Assembly: GCF_965219595.1 (NCBI RefSeq)
Contig: NZ_OZ244781.1
Span: forward strand, 2,294,001 to 2,358,000
DNA: 64,000 bases
Reading direction: 5' to 3'
Source of the DNA: Poriferisodalis sp022821985
Lineage (GTDB): Bacteria; Actinomycetota; Acidimicrobiia; Acidimicrobiales; Poriferisodalaceae
Shown here: one piece after another, positions 27,445-35,765 of the stretch
How the letters are laid out: every line of letters starts with the position of its first letter
Numbering within the stretch: position 1 is the first letter of the stretch
Program-made: the position numbers and the translations under genes
Notes under the pieces: model-generated
The model's input: only the letters and a program-made list of their open reading frames with translations
What the model was told of the DNA's origin: nothing
The model's database searches: none

Positions 27445-28593
27445 TTAGCTCAGGCGGGATTCGACCATGTCGAGGGCGTCATCGGTCAGCACGGCGGCTA
27501 CCCGGACACGATCAGCTGCGGCCGATCCGTAGAACTCACCCGGCGATACGAGAATGCCCACCTCAGTGAGCAGCGTGCGAGTGAACGCCCACGCGTCGCC
27601 ATCGGGGGCTGTAGCCCACAGGTAGAACCCGCCGCGTGGCAGCGCGGGTTCGGGTCCGAATCGGCCGACGATGCGAGCGAGGCGCTCCAGCCGGTTCCGG
27701 TATCGCTCTCGCTGTTCAGCGACATGGACTTGGTCGGCCAGCGCTGCGACCGCTGCCGCCTGCGCCGGGCCCGGCACCATGAAGCCGGCGTGCTTGCGAA
27801 CCTCCCGCAGGTAGTGCACGAGCTCGGGATCGCCTGCGTAGAAGCCCACCCTCACACCCGCCAGATTCGACCGCTTGGACAAGGAGTGCACAGCGACGAC
27901 CCCGTCAACCGTTGCTCGCACCACTGCGGCGGTGTCGACTCCGGCCTGTGTCAGGATCGTGCGCGGAGGTCCGTCCCAGGTGAACTCGGCGTAGCACTCA
28001 TCGCTGAAGACAGGCACGTCCCGTTCGCGTCCCCAGCGCGCAGCAGCGTCGAGATCGTCCAGGCCTCCTGCAGGGTTGCCCGGCGTGTTCACCCACAGCA
28101 CCAGAGCCCGTTCGGCGTCGGCGTCGGAGATGGCGTCGAGCTGGATCGACCAGTGCTCGTCAGCCGGCACGGGCACTGCCCGGCAGCCGGCCAGCTCAGC
28201 TCCCATCGCATAGCTGGGATAGCTCACTTCAGGGAACAGCACGGTGTCGCGCTCGGGCGTGCGAAGTCTCAGCCAGTGCGGCAGCCCGGCCACGAACTCC
28301 TTCGAGCCGATCGTTGCTGCCACCTCGGTACCGCTGTCCACCTGCACACCGAGCCGTTCCGCGCACCAATGCGCAGCGGCCTCCCGAAGCTCGGGCGTGC
28401 CGATCGACGGCGGGTAGCCACGCTCGGAATCCGACCCACCCAGCGCCGCCAGCACAGCCGGCGTGGGCGGATCCACCGGCGTGCCGATGGAGAGGTCCAC
28501 CAGCCCGCCATCGTGCCGATCAGCGAGCGGTTTCAGCTCGTCCAACCGGTCATAGGGATACGGCGGCGGCACGTATCCGACAGATGCGTTCAC
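27445..28593 (-). CDS. dapC: aminotransferase class I/II, probable N-succinyldiaminopimelate aminotransferase
   Basis: A 382-residue fold-type I PLP aminotransferase. The lysine motif SLSKRSNLAG is characteristic of the DapC group, which makes N-succinyl-L,L-diaminopimelate in the lysine and peptidoglycan pathway. DLSIGTPVDPPTPA near the N-terminus also fits. The start is GTG at 28593, 7 nt after the hflX stop; the open frame runs far upstream through hflX but is not real there. It belongs to the minus-strand unit dapF-hflX-dapC, linking two diaminopimelate genes. Confidence 0.85.
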   Translation of the reverse strand: MNASVGYVPPPYPYDRLDELKPLADRHDGGLVDLSIGTPVDPPTPAVLAALGGSDSERGYPPSIGTPELREAAAHWCAERLGVQVDSGTEVAATIGSKEFVAGLPHWLRLRTPERDTVLFPEVSYPSYAMGAELAGCRAVPVPADEHWSIQLDAISDADAERALVLWVNTPGNPAGGLDDLDAAARWGRERDVPVFSDECYAEFTWDGPPRTILTQAGVDTAAVVRATVDGVVAVHSLSKRSNLAGVRVGFYAGDPELVHYLREVRKHAGFMVPGPAQAAAVAALADQVHVAEQRERYRNRLERLARIVGRFGPEPALPRGGFYLWATAPDGDAWAFTRTLLTEVGILVSPGEFYGSAAADRVRVAAVLTDDALDMVESRLS

Positions 28594-28600
28594 CGCGACA

Positions 28601-29998
28601 TCATTGCGCGCCGTTGCCGCGGGCAACATCTGAAGGGGTGCCGTCGTCAGCGGTTCCGGTCGCGAATTCGGCGAACAGGCTGCGGGAGACGGCGTCGAGT
28701 CGTGCACGCACCACGGTCCCATGGTCGTCATGAGCTTCCGAGAGCACTTCGCCTTCCCGGTGGACAGCCGCGAGAGTGTCGCCGCGGGAGTAGGGGATGC
28801 GCAGTTCGGTGACCTCGGTGAGGTGCCGGAGCCGGTCGCCGACAGCAAGCAGGAGATTCTCGACGCCGTCGCCGCTGCTGGCCGAGATCGCATGGGAGCC
28901 CTCGTAGCGCTCCAGCAGCTGTCCGACTGTGCCGTCGTCAGCGGCATCGCACTTGTTGAATGCGATGAGCTCTTCGACGTCGCCGGCGCCGATCTCGCGC
29001 AGCACGGAGCGCACCACATCGATGTGCATCTCCGGTTCCGCCGCTGAGGCGTCGACCAGGTGCACCAGCAGGTCGGCCTCGGCCACCTCCTCCAGCGTCG
29101 ACATGAAGGCCTCCACCAGCGATGTCGGCAGCTTCTTGATGAAGCCGACTGTGTCGGTGATCAGCACTGTCTCGCCGCCGGGCAGTTGCAGCCGCCGGGT
29201 GGTGGCGTCGAGCGTGGCGAACAATCGGTCTTCCACCAGCACGTTGGCGCCGGTGAGGCGCCGCAGCAGGGTCGACTTGCCAGCATTGGTGTAACCCACG
29301 ATCGCGACCGTGTGGTAGCGGGAGCGCCGGCGCGACTTGCGCTGGTTCAGCCGGGTCCGCCGCAGCCCGCGCAGATCCTTCTCGAGTCGCGCCAGCCGCC
29401 GCTGGATCCGTCGGCGATCCACCTCGAGCTGGGTCTCGCCCGGTCCTCGCGTGCCGATCCCGCCAGCCTGCTGGGACAGCTGCCGCCCGCGGCCGCGCAA
29501 TCGCGGCAGCCGGTAGCGGAGCTGTGCCAACTCCACCTGCGCCTTGCCTTCGAGCGTCGTGGCGTTCTGGGCGAAGATGTCAAGAATGACCGCGGTGCGG
29601 TCGAGCGCGGTGCGTTTCAGAATGCGCTCCAGGTTGAACTGCTGCGCTGGCGACAGCTCGTCGTCGAACACCACGGTGTCGGCATCGTGCTCAAGCGACG
29701 CATCCAGGATCTCGTCGGCCTTCCCCCGTCCCACGAACGTCGCCGGATCGGGCGCATCCCGCCGTTGAACGATCCGCTCCACCGAATCCGCGCCCGCGGT
29801 GTCCACCAACCGTTCCAGCTCGTCAAGATTGGCGTCCACCTCGTCAGCAGTCCGCTCCGCCAGCTGCACCCCCACCAGCACGATCTGCTCCCGAAAAGCC
29901 CGATCAATCAGCCCCGATTCAGCCCCCCCAAACTCCCCAAACCCCCCCCGATGCGACTCGTCGTCTTGGCGGTCGGCTGCAGGGGTTTGCGAGGCCAT
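28601..29998 (-). CDS. hflX: GTPase HflX
   Basis: HflX is a ribosome-associated GTPase that splits stalled or stressed ribosomes. The 465-residue protein has the HflX N-terminal domain with VGRGKADEI, the GGIGTRGPGETQLE linker, and the G domain: G1 GYTNAGKST, G3 DTVGFIKKLP, G4 NKCD. The start ATG 29998 lies 4 nt after the dapF stop, as in other actinobacteria where dapF precedes hflX. The N-terminal extension is low complexity (GGFGEFGGAESG) and on the DNA contains two G tracts of 7 and 8. Confidence 0.95.
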   Translation of the reverse strand: MASQTPAADRQDDESHRGGFGEFGGAESGLIDRAFREQIVLVGVQLAERTADEVDANLDELERLVDTAGADSVERIVQRRDAPDPATFVGRGKADEILDASLEHDADTVVFDDELSPAQQFNLERILKRTALDRTAVILDIFAQNATTLEGKAQVELAQLRYRLPRLRGRGRQLSQQAGGIGTRGPGETQLEVDRRRIQRRLARLEKDLRGLRRTRLNQRKSRRRSRYHTVAIVGYTNAGKSTLLRRLTGANVLVEDRLFATLDATTRRLQLPGGETVLITDTVGFIKKLPTSLVEAFMSTLEEVAEADLLVHLVDASAAEPEMHIDVVRSVLREIGAGDVEELIAFNKCDAADDGTVGQLLERYEGSHAISASSGDGVENLLLAVGDRLRHLTEVTELRIPYSRGDTLAAVHREGEVLSEAHDDHGTVVRARLDAVSRSLFAEFATGTADDGTPSDVARGNGAQ

Positions 29999-30002
29999 GG
30001 AG

Positions 30003-31046
30003 CTATGCCCCGATGCTGTCGAGTTCAAACGAGATACCCGTCTCGATCCGCTCAGCAATCACGCGTAGTTGCGGCGGTGGATTCGTGCGAACCCGAATCT
30101 GAAGGCTCTCGCCGTGCATTCCGTTGCTGTCGCTCACGGGTGCAGTCCAAATGTCGACCTCATTGATGTCACGCACAAAGCCCCAGCGTCGAGCCAGCGT
30201 GGCCGCCACGACGGAGCCGCTGCCGCAGGAAACGGTTAGGCCAGCGCCGCGTTCCCACACTGACATCTGGAGTGTCCAAGCCTGATCGCGCTGAACGGGA
30301 TTGGGCCTGAAGGGCCAGATGAACTCAACATTGATGCCATCCGGGAAATACGTCTCGTAGATGCGGCCGAGCCGGGCCACACATTCGCCCAGATCAGCAG
30401 CATGCTTGCTCAGCTCAGGTACAGGAACGCTCACTGGCGGACGGCGAAGCGCGATCACGAGGTGTGGGTTCCCCACGCTGCCGGTGCCGAGGTGTCGAAG
30501 ATCGCCACCGAAAGTACCGCGAATGCGATCTTCGAGTTCAGGAGGTATCTCTGGACCTTCGACCACTACCGGCATCGCAACCTCAACAAACCATTCATCG
30601 GCCCCCGCACTTTGTGCAGATTCCGGATCGGGAGCTTGCTTCGCGTGCCACACGGTGCAGTGTTGCTCTCCGGCGTCTGTCTCGAAGGCTTGTAGGGGAC
30701 CGGAACCGATGATTCCTGCGTCGTGCGACGCCTGCGCAAGGCAGGCGAGTCCGTTGCCGCTGGTTTCTGCAAATGAGCCGTCCGAATTCAGCAGGTGCAT
30801 TCGTACGCTGTCCCGAGGTCTGCGATCAAGACCGATGATGAACCCATCAGCACCACGGGAGTGTCGATAGCTCGGGCGAGTCCCGACGCCAGTTGCACGG
30901 TCACAAATGGACTGCGCCACGGCTGCCCGATCCAGACCGCGCGCTGCCAACGCTCGGTCGAGCAATTCGAGTTCGCGCCCGCTCATGAGTGCGATCAGGA
31001 AATCGTTGCCTTGCGCCTCGTATCGAGCGAGCGTGAGTTGCGCCAC
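30003..31046 (-). CDS. dapF: DapF-family protein (diaminopimelate epimerase-like) lacking the first catalytic cysteine
   Basis: DapF interconverts L,L- and meso-diaminopimelate with a pair of cysteines acting as base and acid. Here the second is present in TVSCGSGSVVAA (Cys274), but the first, expected in the motif NADGSxAExCGNG, is replaced: NSDGSFAETSGNG has Ser96. The 347-residue length exceeds the usual 270-300, with extra residues around 52-66 and 131-152. Position next to hflX matches the conserved actinobacterial order, so it is the positional dapF. The GTG start is 6 nt after a GACAAT -10. Base composition is less GC-rich than the neighbours. Activity must be doubted. Confidence 0.85.
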   Translation of the reverse strand: MAQLTLARYEAQGNDFLIALMSGRELELLDRALAARGLDRAAVAQSICDRATGVGTRPSYRHSRGADGFIIGLDRRPRDSVRMHLLNSDGSFAETSGNGLACLAQASHDAGIIGSGPLQAFETDAGEQHCTVWHAKQAPDPESAQSAGADEWFVEVAMPVVVEGPEIPPELEDRIRGTFGGDLRHLGTGSVGNPHLVIALRRPPVSVPVPELSKHAADLGECVARLGRIYETYFPDGINVEFIWPFRPNPVQRDQAWTLQMSVWERGAGLTVSCGSGSVVAATLARRWGFVRDINEVDIWTAPVSDSNGMHGESLQIRVRTNPPPQLRVIAERIETGISFELDSIGA

Positions 31047-31052
31047 GCACCC

Positions 31053-31058
31053 ATTGTC
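31053..31058 (-). promoter_or_regulatory. -10 hexamer of the dapF-hflX-dapC unit
   Basis: GACAAT on the minus strand, 6 nt before the GTG at 31046. The T at position 1 of the usual TANNNT is missing, so this is weaker than the others. Confidence 0.35.
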
Positions 31059-31119
31059 ACACCTGGACCCGAAAATCCACGAGCGAATTAGCACGCAAGG
31101 CGAAGAAACGGACCGACGA

Positions 31120-31236
31120 GGGGTGGGCGGGGGCAGGGGTGCCCACGCGCAGTTATGAAGCGCCCCCAAGCCCACGCGACGTGACCACAAAGCGCTTCAT
31201 CTGTTTGAGCATGGGTGCCCCTGCCCCGACCACCCC
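31120..31236. repeat. long imperfect inverted repeat in a 386-bp gap
   Basis: Arms at 31120-31163 and 31192-31236 are imperfect reverse complements over about 44 nt, with a 28-nt loop. The outer part reads GGGGTGGGCGGGGGCAGGGG and its partner CCCCTGCCCCGACCACCCC; the inner ends are TGAAGCGC and GCGCTTCA. It could be a strong RNA hairpin behind the SDR gene or a degenerate palindromic mobile sequence. I found no second copy by eye. Confidence 0.6.
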
Positions 31237-31267
31237 GGTGGAGCGTCCAGAGCCAGCGCATCGTGGC

Positions 31268-31273
31268 TACCGT
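31268..31273 (+). promoter_or_regulatory. -10 hexamer before a 31-codon open frame
   Basis: TACCGT, 6 nt before a GTG at 31280, exactly the spacing seen at the leaderless genes in this window. Confidence 0.4.
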
Positions 31274-31279
31274 GTTGGC

Positions 31280-31375
31280 GTGGCCAGTGAGCGCGAGCAG
31301 TGGCCGAGACGTGCGTGGCGAGAGATCCGGCGCCGGGCGGACTGGTTGTTGGACGTCCTGCACTTCTGGTCGTGA
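31280..31375 (+). CDS. possible 31-residue Trp/Arg-rich small protein
   Basis: A short frame, GTG at 31280 to TGA ending 31375, in a gap otherwise without genes. The product has a charged N-terminal part (ASEREQWPRRAWREIRRRAD) and a hydrophobic Trp-rich end (WLLDVLHFWS). Four of 31 residues are Trp. The third codon positions are GC-rich, as in real genes here, and a TACCGT hexamer stands 6 nt upstream. No family is recognised. It could be a membrane-associated amphipathic peptide or a chance frame. Confidence 0.35.
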   Translation: MASEREQWPRRAWREIRRRADWLLDVLHFWS

Positions 31376-31432
31376 CCCGCGGCTTCCCAGCAAAGCTGCC
31401 GTTCACACAGAGTCGGGTCGTTGCCCGAAACG

Positions 31433-32392
31433 CTACGCCGTCGGCTCGCGCTGTCCGTAGTTCTTGAACGTGTCGCCGATCGACGTTGCCACTGAGGCCA
31501 GCTTCGAACGGCCCTCGTTCAGCCGGGGAGCCATGGTGGTCAGACCTTCGACGGTCCAGCGCCCCTCAGTGACGATGATGTCGTCATCGGCGAGTGACCA
31601 GCCCTGATAGAGGCCGACCTCGTTGGCGCCCACATGGAATACCCCGCCTGTGAACGGGCAGTCTTCGGTTGAGAGGTACGCCACCAGCGGGCTGACGTTT
31701 GCCGGGTCGTACACATCGAACTGCGCGGGGTCGTCGGGCGCCTTCACTACGTCGCCCAGCCCGGGCGTCTGCAGCGTCAGGCGTGTCCGTGCCACCGGCG
31801 CCAGGCAGTTGACGCGCACGTTGTAGCGGGCCAGTTCGCCCGCAGCCACGAGCGTCATCGCAGCAATGCCCGCCTTGGCGCCCGTGTAGTTGAACTGACC
31901 CAGGTTGCCGAGCATCGCGCCCGATGCCGTATTGATGATCGAGCCGTTGACTTCCTTGCCCGCCTTGGACTGCTCGCGCCAATACGCAGCCGCCCACCGG
32001 GTCGGGCAGAAGTGGCCCTTCATGTGCACTTCCACGACGGCATCCCACTCCGGCTCGGTCATGTTGACCACGACACGGTCGCGCAGGATCCCTGCGTTGT
32101 TGACCAGCACGTGCAGGTCGCCGAAGGCCTCGACGGCCTGATTCACCATGCGCTGGGCGCCCTCCCAGTCGGTGACGCTGTCGCCGTTCGCTACGGCCTC
32201 ACCGCCCATGGCCTCGATCTCGGACACCACCTCTTGCGCAGGTCCCTGGTCTGCGCCGGTGCCGTCGGCGGAGCCGCCGAGATCGTTCACGACGATCTTC
32301 GCCCCCTCCGACGCCATCAGCAGCGCATGCTCACGACCGATGCCGCGGCCGGCGCCGGTGATCAGCACGACACGTCCGTCAAGTGCACCCAT
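31433..32392 (-). CDS. short-chain dehydrogenase, multifunctional-enzyme (HSD17B4) type
   Basis: A 319-residue SDR with TGAGRGIGREHAL, LVNNAGILRD, the catalytic NTASG serine and YTGAK. NDLGGSADGTG after the second strand is typical of the (3R)-hydroxyacyl-CoA dehydrogenase part of peroxisomal multifunctional enzyme 2, so it is probably an acyl-CoA or steroid-CoA dehydrogenase. The C-terminal 60 residues extend beyond the SDR core. AGGAGA 6 nt before the ATG is a good Shine-Dalgarno. tRNA-Gly lies 22 nt upstream on the same strand. Confidence 0.88.
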   Translation of the reverse strand: MGALDGRVVLITGAGRGIGREHALLMASEGAKIVVNDLGGSADGTGADQGPAQEVVSEIEAMGGEAVANGDSVTDWEGAQRMVNQAVEAFGDLHVLVNNAGILRDRVVVNMTEPEWDAVVEVHMKGHFCPTRWAAAYWREQSKAGKEVNGSIINTASGAMLGNLGQFNYTGAKAGIAAMTLVAAGELARYNVRVNCLAPVARTRLTLQTPGLGDVVKAPDDPAQFDVYDPANVSPLVAYLSTEDCPFTGGVFHVGANEVGLYQGWSLADDDIIVTEGRWTVEGLTTMAPRLNEGRSKLASVATSIGDTFKNYGQREPTA

Positions 32393-32414
32393 GTTGTTCT
32401 CCTGTGATGGAACT

Positions 32415-32491
32415 TGGAGCGGATGACCGGGGTCGAACCGGCGACCTCAACCTTGGCAAGGTTGCGCTCTAACCAACTGAGCTACATCCGC
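32415..32491 (-). tRNA. tRNA-Gly (anticodon GCC)
   Basis: A full cloverleaf can be folded: acceptor GCGGATG/CATCCGC, D arm GCTCAGTTGGTTAGAGC, anticodon arm CAACC-TTGCCAA-GGTTG, T arm GCCGG-TTCGACC-CCGGT, discriminator T. The 3' CCA is encoded. The anticodon GCC decodes GGC and GGU. Confidence 0.97.
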
Positions 32492-32565
32492 GCGGCGGAT
32501 CACTGTAGCAAGCGCCTATCGCAGAGACCCGTGGATCTGGCGGGGTAGAGCCGCGTTCGGACGGG

Positions 32566-32790
32566 TTACTCGGCAGGGGGCCGCAGGTCGATCCGCAGCG
32601 TCAGGATCCCGTCGTCGAGCGTGGCGGTGGCATCGCCGATCATGGCGTAGTCCATGAAGTCGAGCTCGGCCTGACGGATGAAGTGACGCCGCTCCTCGCC
32701 CCCGATGGCGGGCAGGTTGCGCTTGCGCACCGCCTCGGCACGCTCGGCGAAGCGGGTGATCATTTCCTGTGGGTCGAAGTTCTCGCTCAT
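32566..32790 (-). CDS. small conserved-looking hypothetical protein
   Basis: A 74-residue acidic protein with a predicted helical N-terminal half (PQEMITRFAERAEAVRKR) followed by RRHFIRQAELDFMDYAMI and a strand-rich end (GILTLRIDLRP). No family recognised. It follows the small membrane-protein gene by 13 nt and is probably the last gene of the metX unit. Confidence 0.6.
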   Translation of the reverse strand: MSENFDPQEMITRFAERAEAVRKRNLPAIGGEERRHFIRQAELDFMDYAMIGDATATLDDGILTLRIDLRPPAE

Positions 32791-32803
32791 GTCGTTCTGG
32801 CTC

Positions 32804-33013
32804 TCATGATGGCTCGGCCGCGGTGCTCACGTCACCTTGCCACCGCTGCGGGGCCGTCCGCCGCAGGTACACGACGAATCCGGTTCCGCACGCCACGGTG
32901 AGCAGGCCCAGCACCGCAACCAGCAGCCACCACACGCCAAGGCCCGAGCCCACGGCTTCCGACGGCACGTTGGCATGCCCATCGGCCAGCAGCGCGGTGC
33001 CGCTGGCGATCAA
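32804..33013 (-). CDS. small single-span membrane protein
   Basis: A 69-residue protein with one hydrophobic segment (VWWLLVAVLGLLTVACGTGF, about residues 27-46) and a short positively charged tail (YLRRTAPQRW) that would face the cytoplasm. The TTG start overlaps the metX stop as TTGA, so its translation depends on metX. Function unknown; similar tail genes are hard to place by sequence. Confidence 0.6.
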   Translation of the reverse strand: MIASGTALLADGHANVPSEAVGSGLGVWWLLVAVLGLLTVACGTGFVVYLRRTAPQRWQGDVSTAAEPS

Positions 33014-34248
33014 CGGGTGGCTCCCGGCGGGCCCGCAGCGCTCTTGTAGATGTCGTCGATGAACTCGCCCATCGGCGGGCCGGTCTGGTCGGGCTCGGTG
33101 AGGAAGCCGTCATGGCCGTTGTCGCTGTCGATGTCGACGTGCTCGACTCGCATAGCCTCCCGGCTGCGCAGCGCCTCGACAATCCTGAGCTGCTGGGGTC
33201 GTGGGTACAGGAAATCGGTGCGCACGCTCATCACCATGGTTGGCGCCACGATGCGTGCGAGCGCGGCATCGATGCCGCCGCGGCCCCGCCCGACATCGTG
33301 CAGGTCCATCATCTTGTTGAGCACCAGGTAGGTGTTGGCGTCGAAGCGAGGCACGAACTTCGCTCCCTGGTAGTCGAGATAGCTCTCGACGTCGAAGCGC
33401 TGCTCGAGGCGCAGCGGCAGCACCGGGTCTTCGCTGTGGCGGGCGAACCGGCGATCGAACTCGTCGCCGGAGCGGTAGTGGATCATGGCGATCCGCCGTG
33501 CATTGGCGAGACCACGATGGGGCCCGTCGCCGTCGGGTGCGTCGTAGTAGCGACCGCCCCTGAAGTTGGGGTCGTCATAGATCGCCTGCCGTCCGACCTT
33601 GCTCCAGGCGATCTGCTGCGCGGATGCCTCCGCTGACGCGGCGATCACGACCAGCGAGCCGGCCCGCTGGGGGTAGGTGATGCCCCACTCCAGCACGGCC
33701 ATGCCCCCCATCGAGCCGCCGACGACGCTGAGCCAACGGTCGATGCTGAGGTGCCGGCCGAGCGCCCACTGCGAACGCACGACGTCGCGGTTGGTGACCA
33801 CGGGAAAGTCGGGCCCGTAGCGATCGCCGGTGGACGGGTTCAACGACGACGGGCCGGTGCTGCCTTGGCAGCCGCCGAGCACGTTGGCGCACACGATGAA
33901 GTAGCGGTTGGTGTCGAGCGGGCGGCCGGGGCCGATGAAGTCGTTCCACCAGCCCTCAGTGATCTGAGCAGGCGGGTGTGCTGCGCCATGAGCGTGCGCA
34001 TCGCCGGTCAGGGCATGGCAGACCAGCACGGCGTTGGAAGCGTCAGCATCGAGTGCGCCCCAGGTCTCATACGCGAGCACCGGCTTGTGGAGCACACCGC
34101 CGCCCTCCAGCGTGAACGGACGATCCGGCGACAGCTCGAAGAACTGCCGCTCGCCCGCGCCGAGGCCCGGGTGCCATGCACCCGAGGCGGGCAGCGGCCA
34201 GGCCGCCGCATCGTCGTTCGGGGCGCTCGCGCGCCTCGCACTGTCCAC
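33010..34248 (-). CDS. metX: homoserine O-acetyltransferase (MetX family)
   Basis: MetX acylates homoserine from acetyl-CoA (or succinyl-CoA in some members), the committed step of methionine synthesis. The 412-residue alpha/beta hydrolase-fold protein has LVCHALTGDAHA, SSLNPSTGDRYGPDFP, the nucleophile VVGGSMGGM, and the Asp/His part DSDNGHDGFL. The start is uncertain: GTG 34248 is the only reasonable start before homology begins and leaves about 40 extra residues. No sulfhydrylase gene (metY/metZ) is adjacent. Two small genes follow, the first overlapping by 4 nt. Confidence 0.9.
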   Translation of the reverse strand: MDSARRASAPNDDAAAWPLPASGAWHPGLGAGERQFFELSPDRPFTLEGGGVLHKPVLAYETWGALDADASNAVLVCHALTGDAHAHGAAHPPAQITEGWWNDFIGPGRPLDTNRYFIVCANVLGGCQGSTGPSSLNPSTGDRYGPDFPVVTNRDVVRSQWALGRHLSIDRWLSVVGGSMGGMAVLEWGITYPQRAGSLVVIAASAEASAQQIAWSKVGRQAIYDDPNFRGGRYYDAPDGDGPHRGLANARRIAMIHYRSGDEFDRRFARHSEDPVLPLRLEQRFDVESYLDYQGAKFVPRFDANTYLVLNKMMDLHDVGRGRGGIDAALARIVAPTMVMSVRTDFLYPRPQQLRIVEALRSREAMRVEHVDIDSDNGHDGFLTEPDQTGPPMGEFIDDIYKSAAGPPGATR

Positions 34249-34357
34249 AGCTGAGCCTTCGTCCTGGGCCTTCGATTCCGGAGGCCGGGTTCCAGCGGCC
34301 AGATTGCCGCTGGATAGGCAAGGGTACCGGTAGGCCCCGGTCCGTCTAAAGCCGTTT

Positions 34358-35527
34358 TCAGCGGCTGGCGTTGTCGCTGCTGGCTGCGAACGCCGCGAGA
34401 TCGTCAAGACGCTCGTCGTTCGAGAACATGTCGTGCAGCCGCAACCGCAGGCCGAGCCGGCGCTGCAGCTGGCGCACCTCGAGCTCTTCGTCCCACAGGA
34501 ACATGGTGACGGCGGTGCCGCTGCGGCCCGCGCGAGCCGTCCGACCGGAGCGGTGCAGGTAGGTCTTGTGCTCGGGGGGCACGTTGTAGTGCACCACCAC
34601 GTCGACCTCATCGATGTGCAACCCGCGGGCGGCGACATCGGTAGCCACCAACGCAGTCAGCTTGCCCTTGGCGAAGCTGGCGAGCGCACGCTCCCGCTTG
34701 ACCTGGGGCAGGTCGCCGTGGATGGCGCCTGCCTGCACCCCGGCCTCTCGCAGCTCACGGGTGAGCTGGTCGGCGCCCCGCTTCGTGCGGGTGAACAGCA
34801 GCGTGCGCCCGTTCGCCTCGATGATGCGGGCGGCGACCCGTACCCGGTCCATCTTGTGCACCGACAGGAACAGGTGCCCCATCTCCGAGACAGTCACCTC
34901 GCGTTCGGTGACTTCGTGGAAGACCGGGTCTCGCAGGTGCCGCTTGACCAGCGTGTCCACCACGCCGTCGAGCGTCGCCGAGAACAGCAGCGTCTGATGC
35001 TGGCCGTCGATGTGACGCAGCACCCACTCGACCTGGGGCAGAAACCCCATGTCGGCCATCCGGTCGGCTTCGTCGACCACCACCCGCTGGATGCCCGACA
35101 CATTGACGGCACCGCGGTCGATGAGATCGATGAGCCGTCCGGGGGTGGCGATGACGACGTCCATGCCGCCCGACAGCAGCTCGATCTGCCGATCGAGGTT
35201 GGTGCCGCCGTAGGTGGCGATCGACCGCAGGTCGGCAGCCTTGGCCAGCGGCTCGACCACGGCGGCGATCTGGTTCGCCAGCTCGCGGGTCGGCGTGAGC
35301 ATGAGGGTGGTGGGGTGGCCGTCGGCAGCACGCGGCGTCAGCGCCAGCATGGGCAGGCTGAACGCCAGCGTCTTGCCCGAACCCGTCTTGGCTTTGCCGC
35401 AGACGTCCCGGCCGGCGAGTGCTTCGCCGATGGTCAATTCCTGGATGGCGAACGGCTCGGTGATTCCTTGGTCAGCCAGGGTGTCGCAGAGGGGTTCGGG
35501 TACGCCTAGTTCACTGAATGTTGTCAC
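34358..35527 (-). CDS. DEAD-box RNA helicase
   Basis: A 389-residue DEAD-box helicase core without a long C-terminal extension. Motifs in order: Q motif PFAIQ, I AKTGSGKT, Ia PTRELANQ, II VVDEADRM, III SAT, IV LLFTRTKRG, V VATDVAARGLHI and VI HRSGRTARAG. It resembles RhlE/CshA-type proteins that unwind RNA in ribosome assembly or mRNA decay. The GTG at 35527 is chosen from homology; no Shine-Dalgarno or clear -10 is present. The frame is open for 51 codons upstream without similarity. Confidence 0.92.
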   Translation of the reverse strand: MTTFSELGVPEPLCDTLADQGITEPFAIQELTIGEALAGRDVCGKAKTGSGKTLAFSLPMLALTPRAADGHPTTLMLTPTRELANQIAAVVEPLAKAADLRSIATYGGTNLDRQIELLSGGMDVVIATPGRLIDLIDRGAVNVSGIQRVVVDEADRMADMGFLPQVEWVLRHIDGQHQTLLFSATLDGVVDTLVKRHLRDPVFHEVTEREVTVSEMGHLFLSVHKMDRVRVAARIIEANGRTLLFTRTKRGADQLTRELREAGVQAGAIHGDLPQVKRERALASFAKGKLTALVATDVAARGLHIDEVDVVVHYNVPPEHKTYLHRSGRTARAGRSGTAVTMFLWDEELEVRQLQRRLGLRLRLHDMFSNDERLDDLAAFAASSDNASR

Positions 35528-35748
35528 GGGGGTCTTTTCGAAGGTCGTGGCCCAAGGGTTGCGCTGCCAGCTACGCGAACTGCGACAACGCTGGGCAGTG
35601 GGGCCACACGGCGAACTGCCTTGGCTGCCGAGTGTATGGGAGCAGCGGTGCGGGGAGGCGGAGCAAGGCCTGCGCCGCACCGTCTGGCTACCAGTGCGCC
35701 GCAGCGCACGCCGCTGGAAATGCTGCCGTCATTCGGGGGGCAGACCAC

Positions 35749-35754
35749 TACCCT
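35749..35754 (+). promoter_or_regulatory. -10 hexamer of tRNA-Cys
   Basis: TACCCT ends 11 nt before the 5' end of tRNA-Cys. The remaining 220 bp back to the helicase start show no gene I can support. Confidence 0.35.
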
Positions 35755-35765
35755 GCGAAGTCCCG

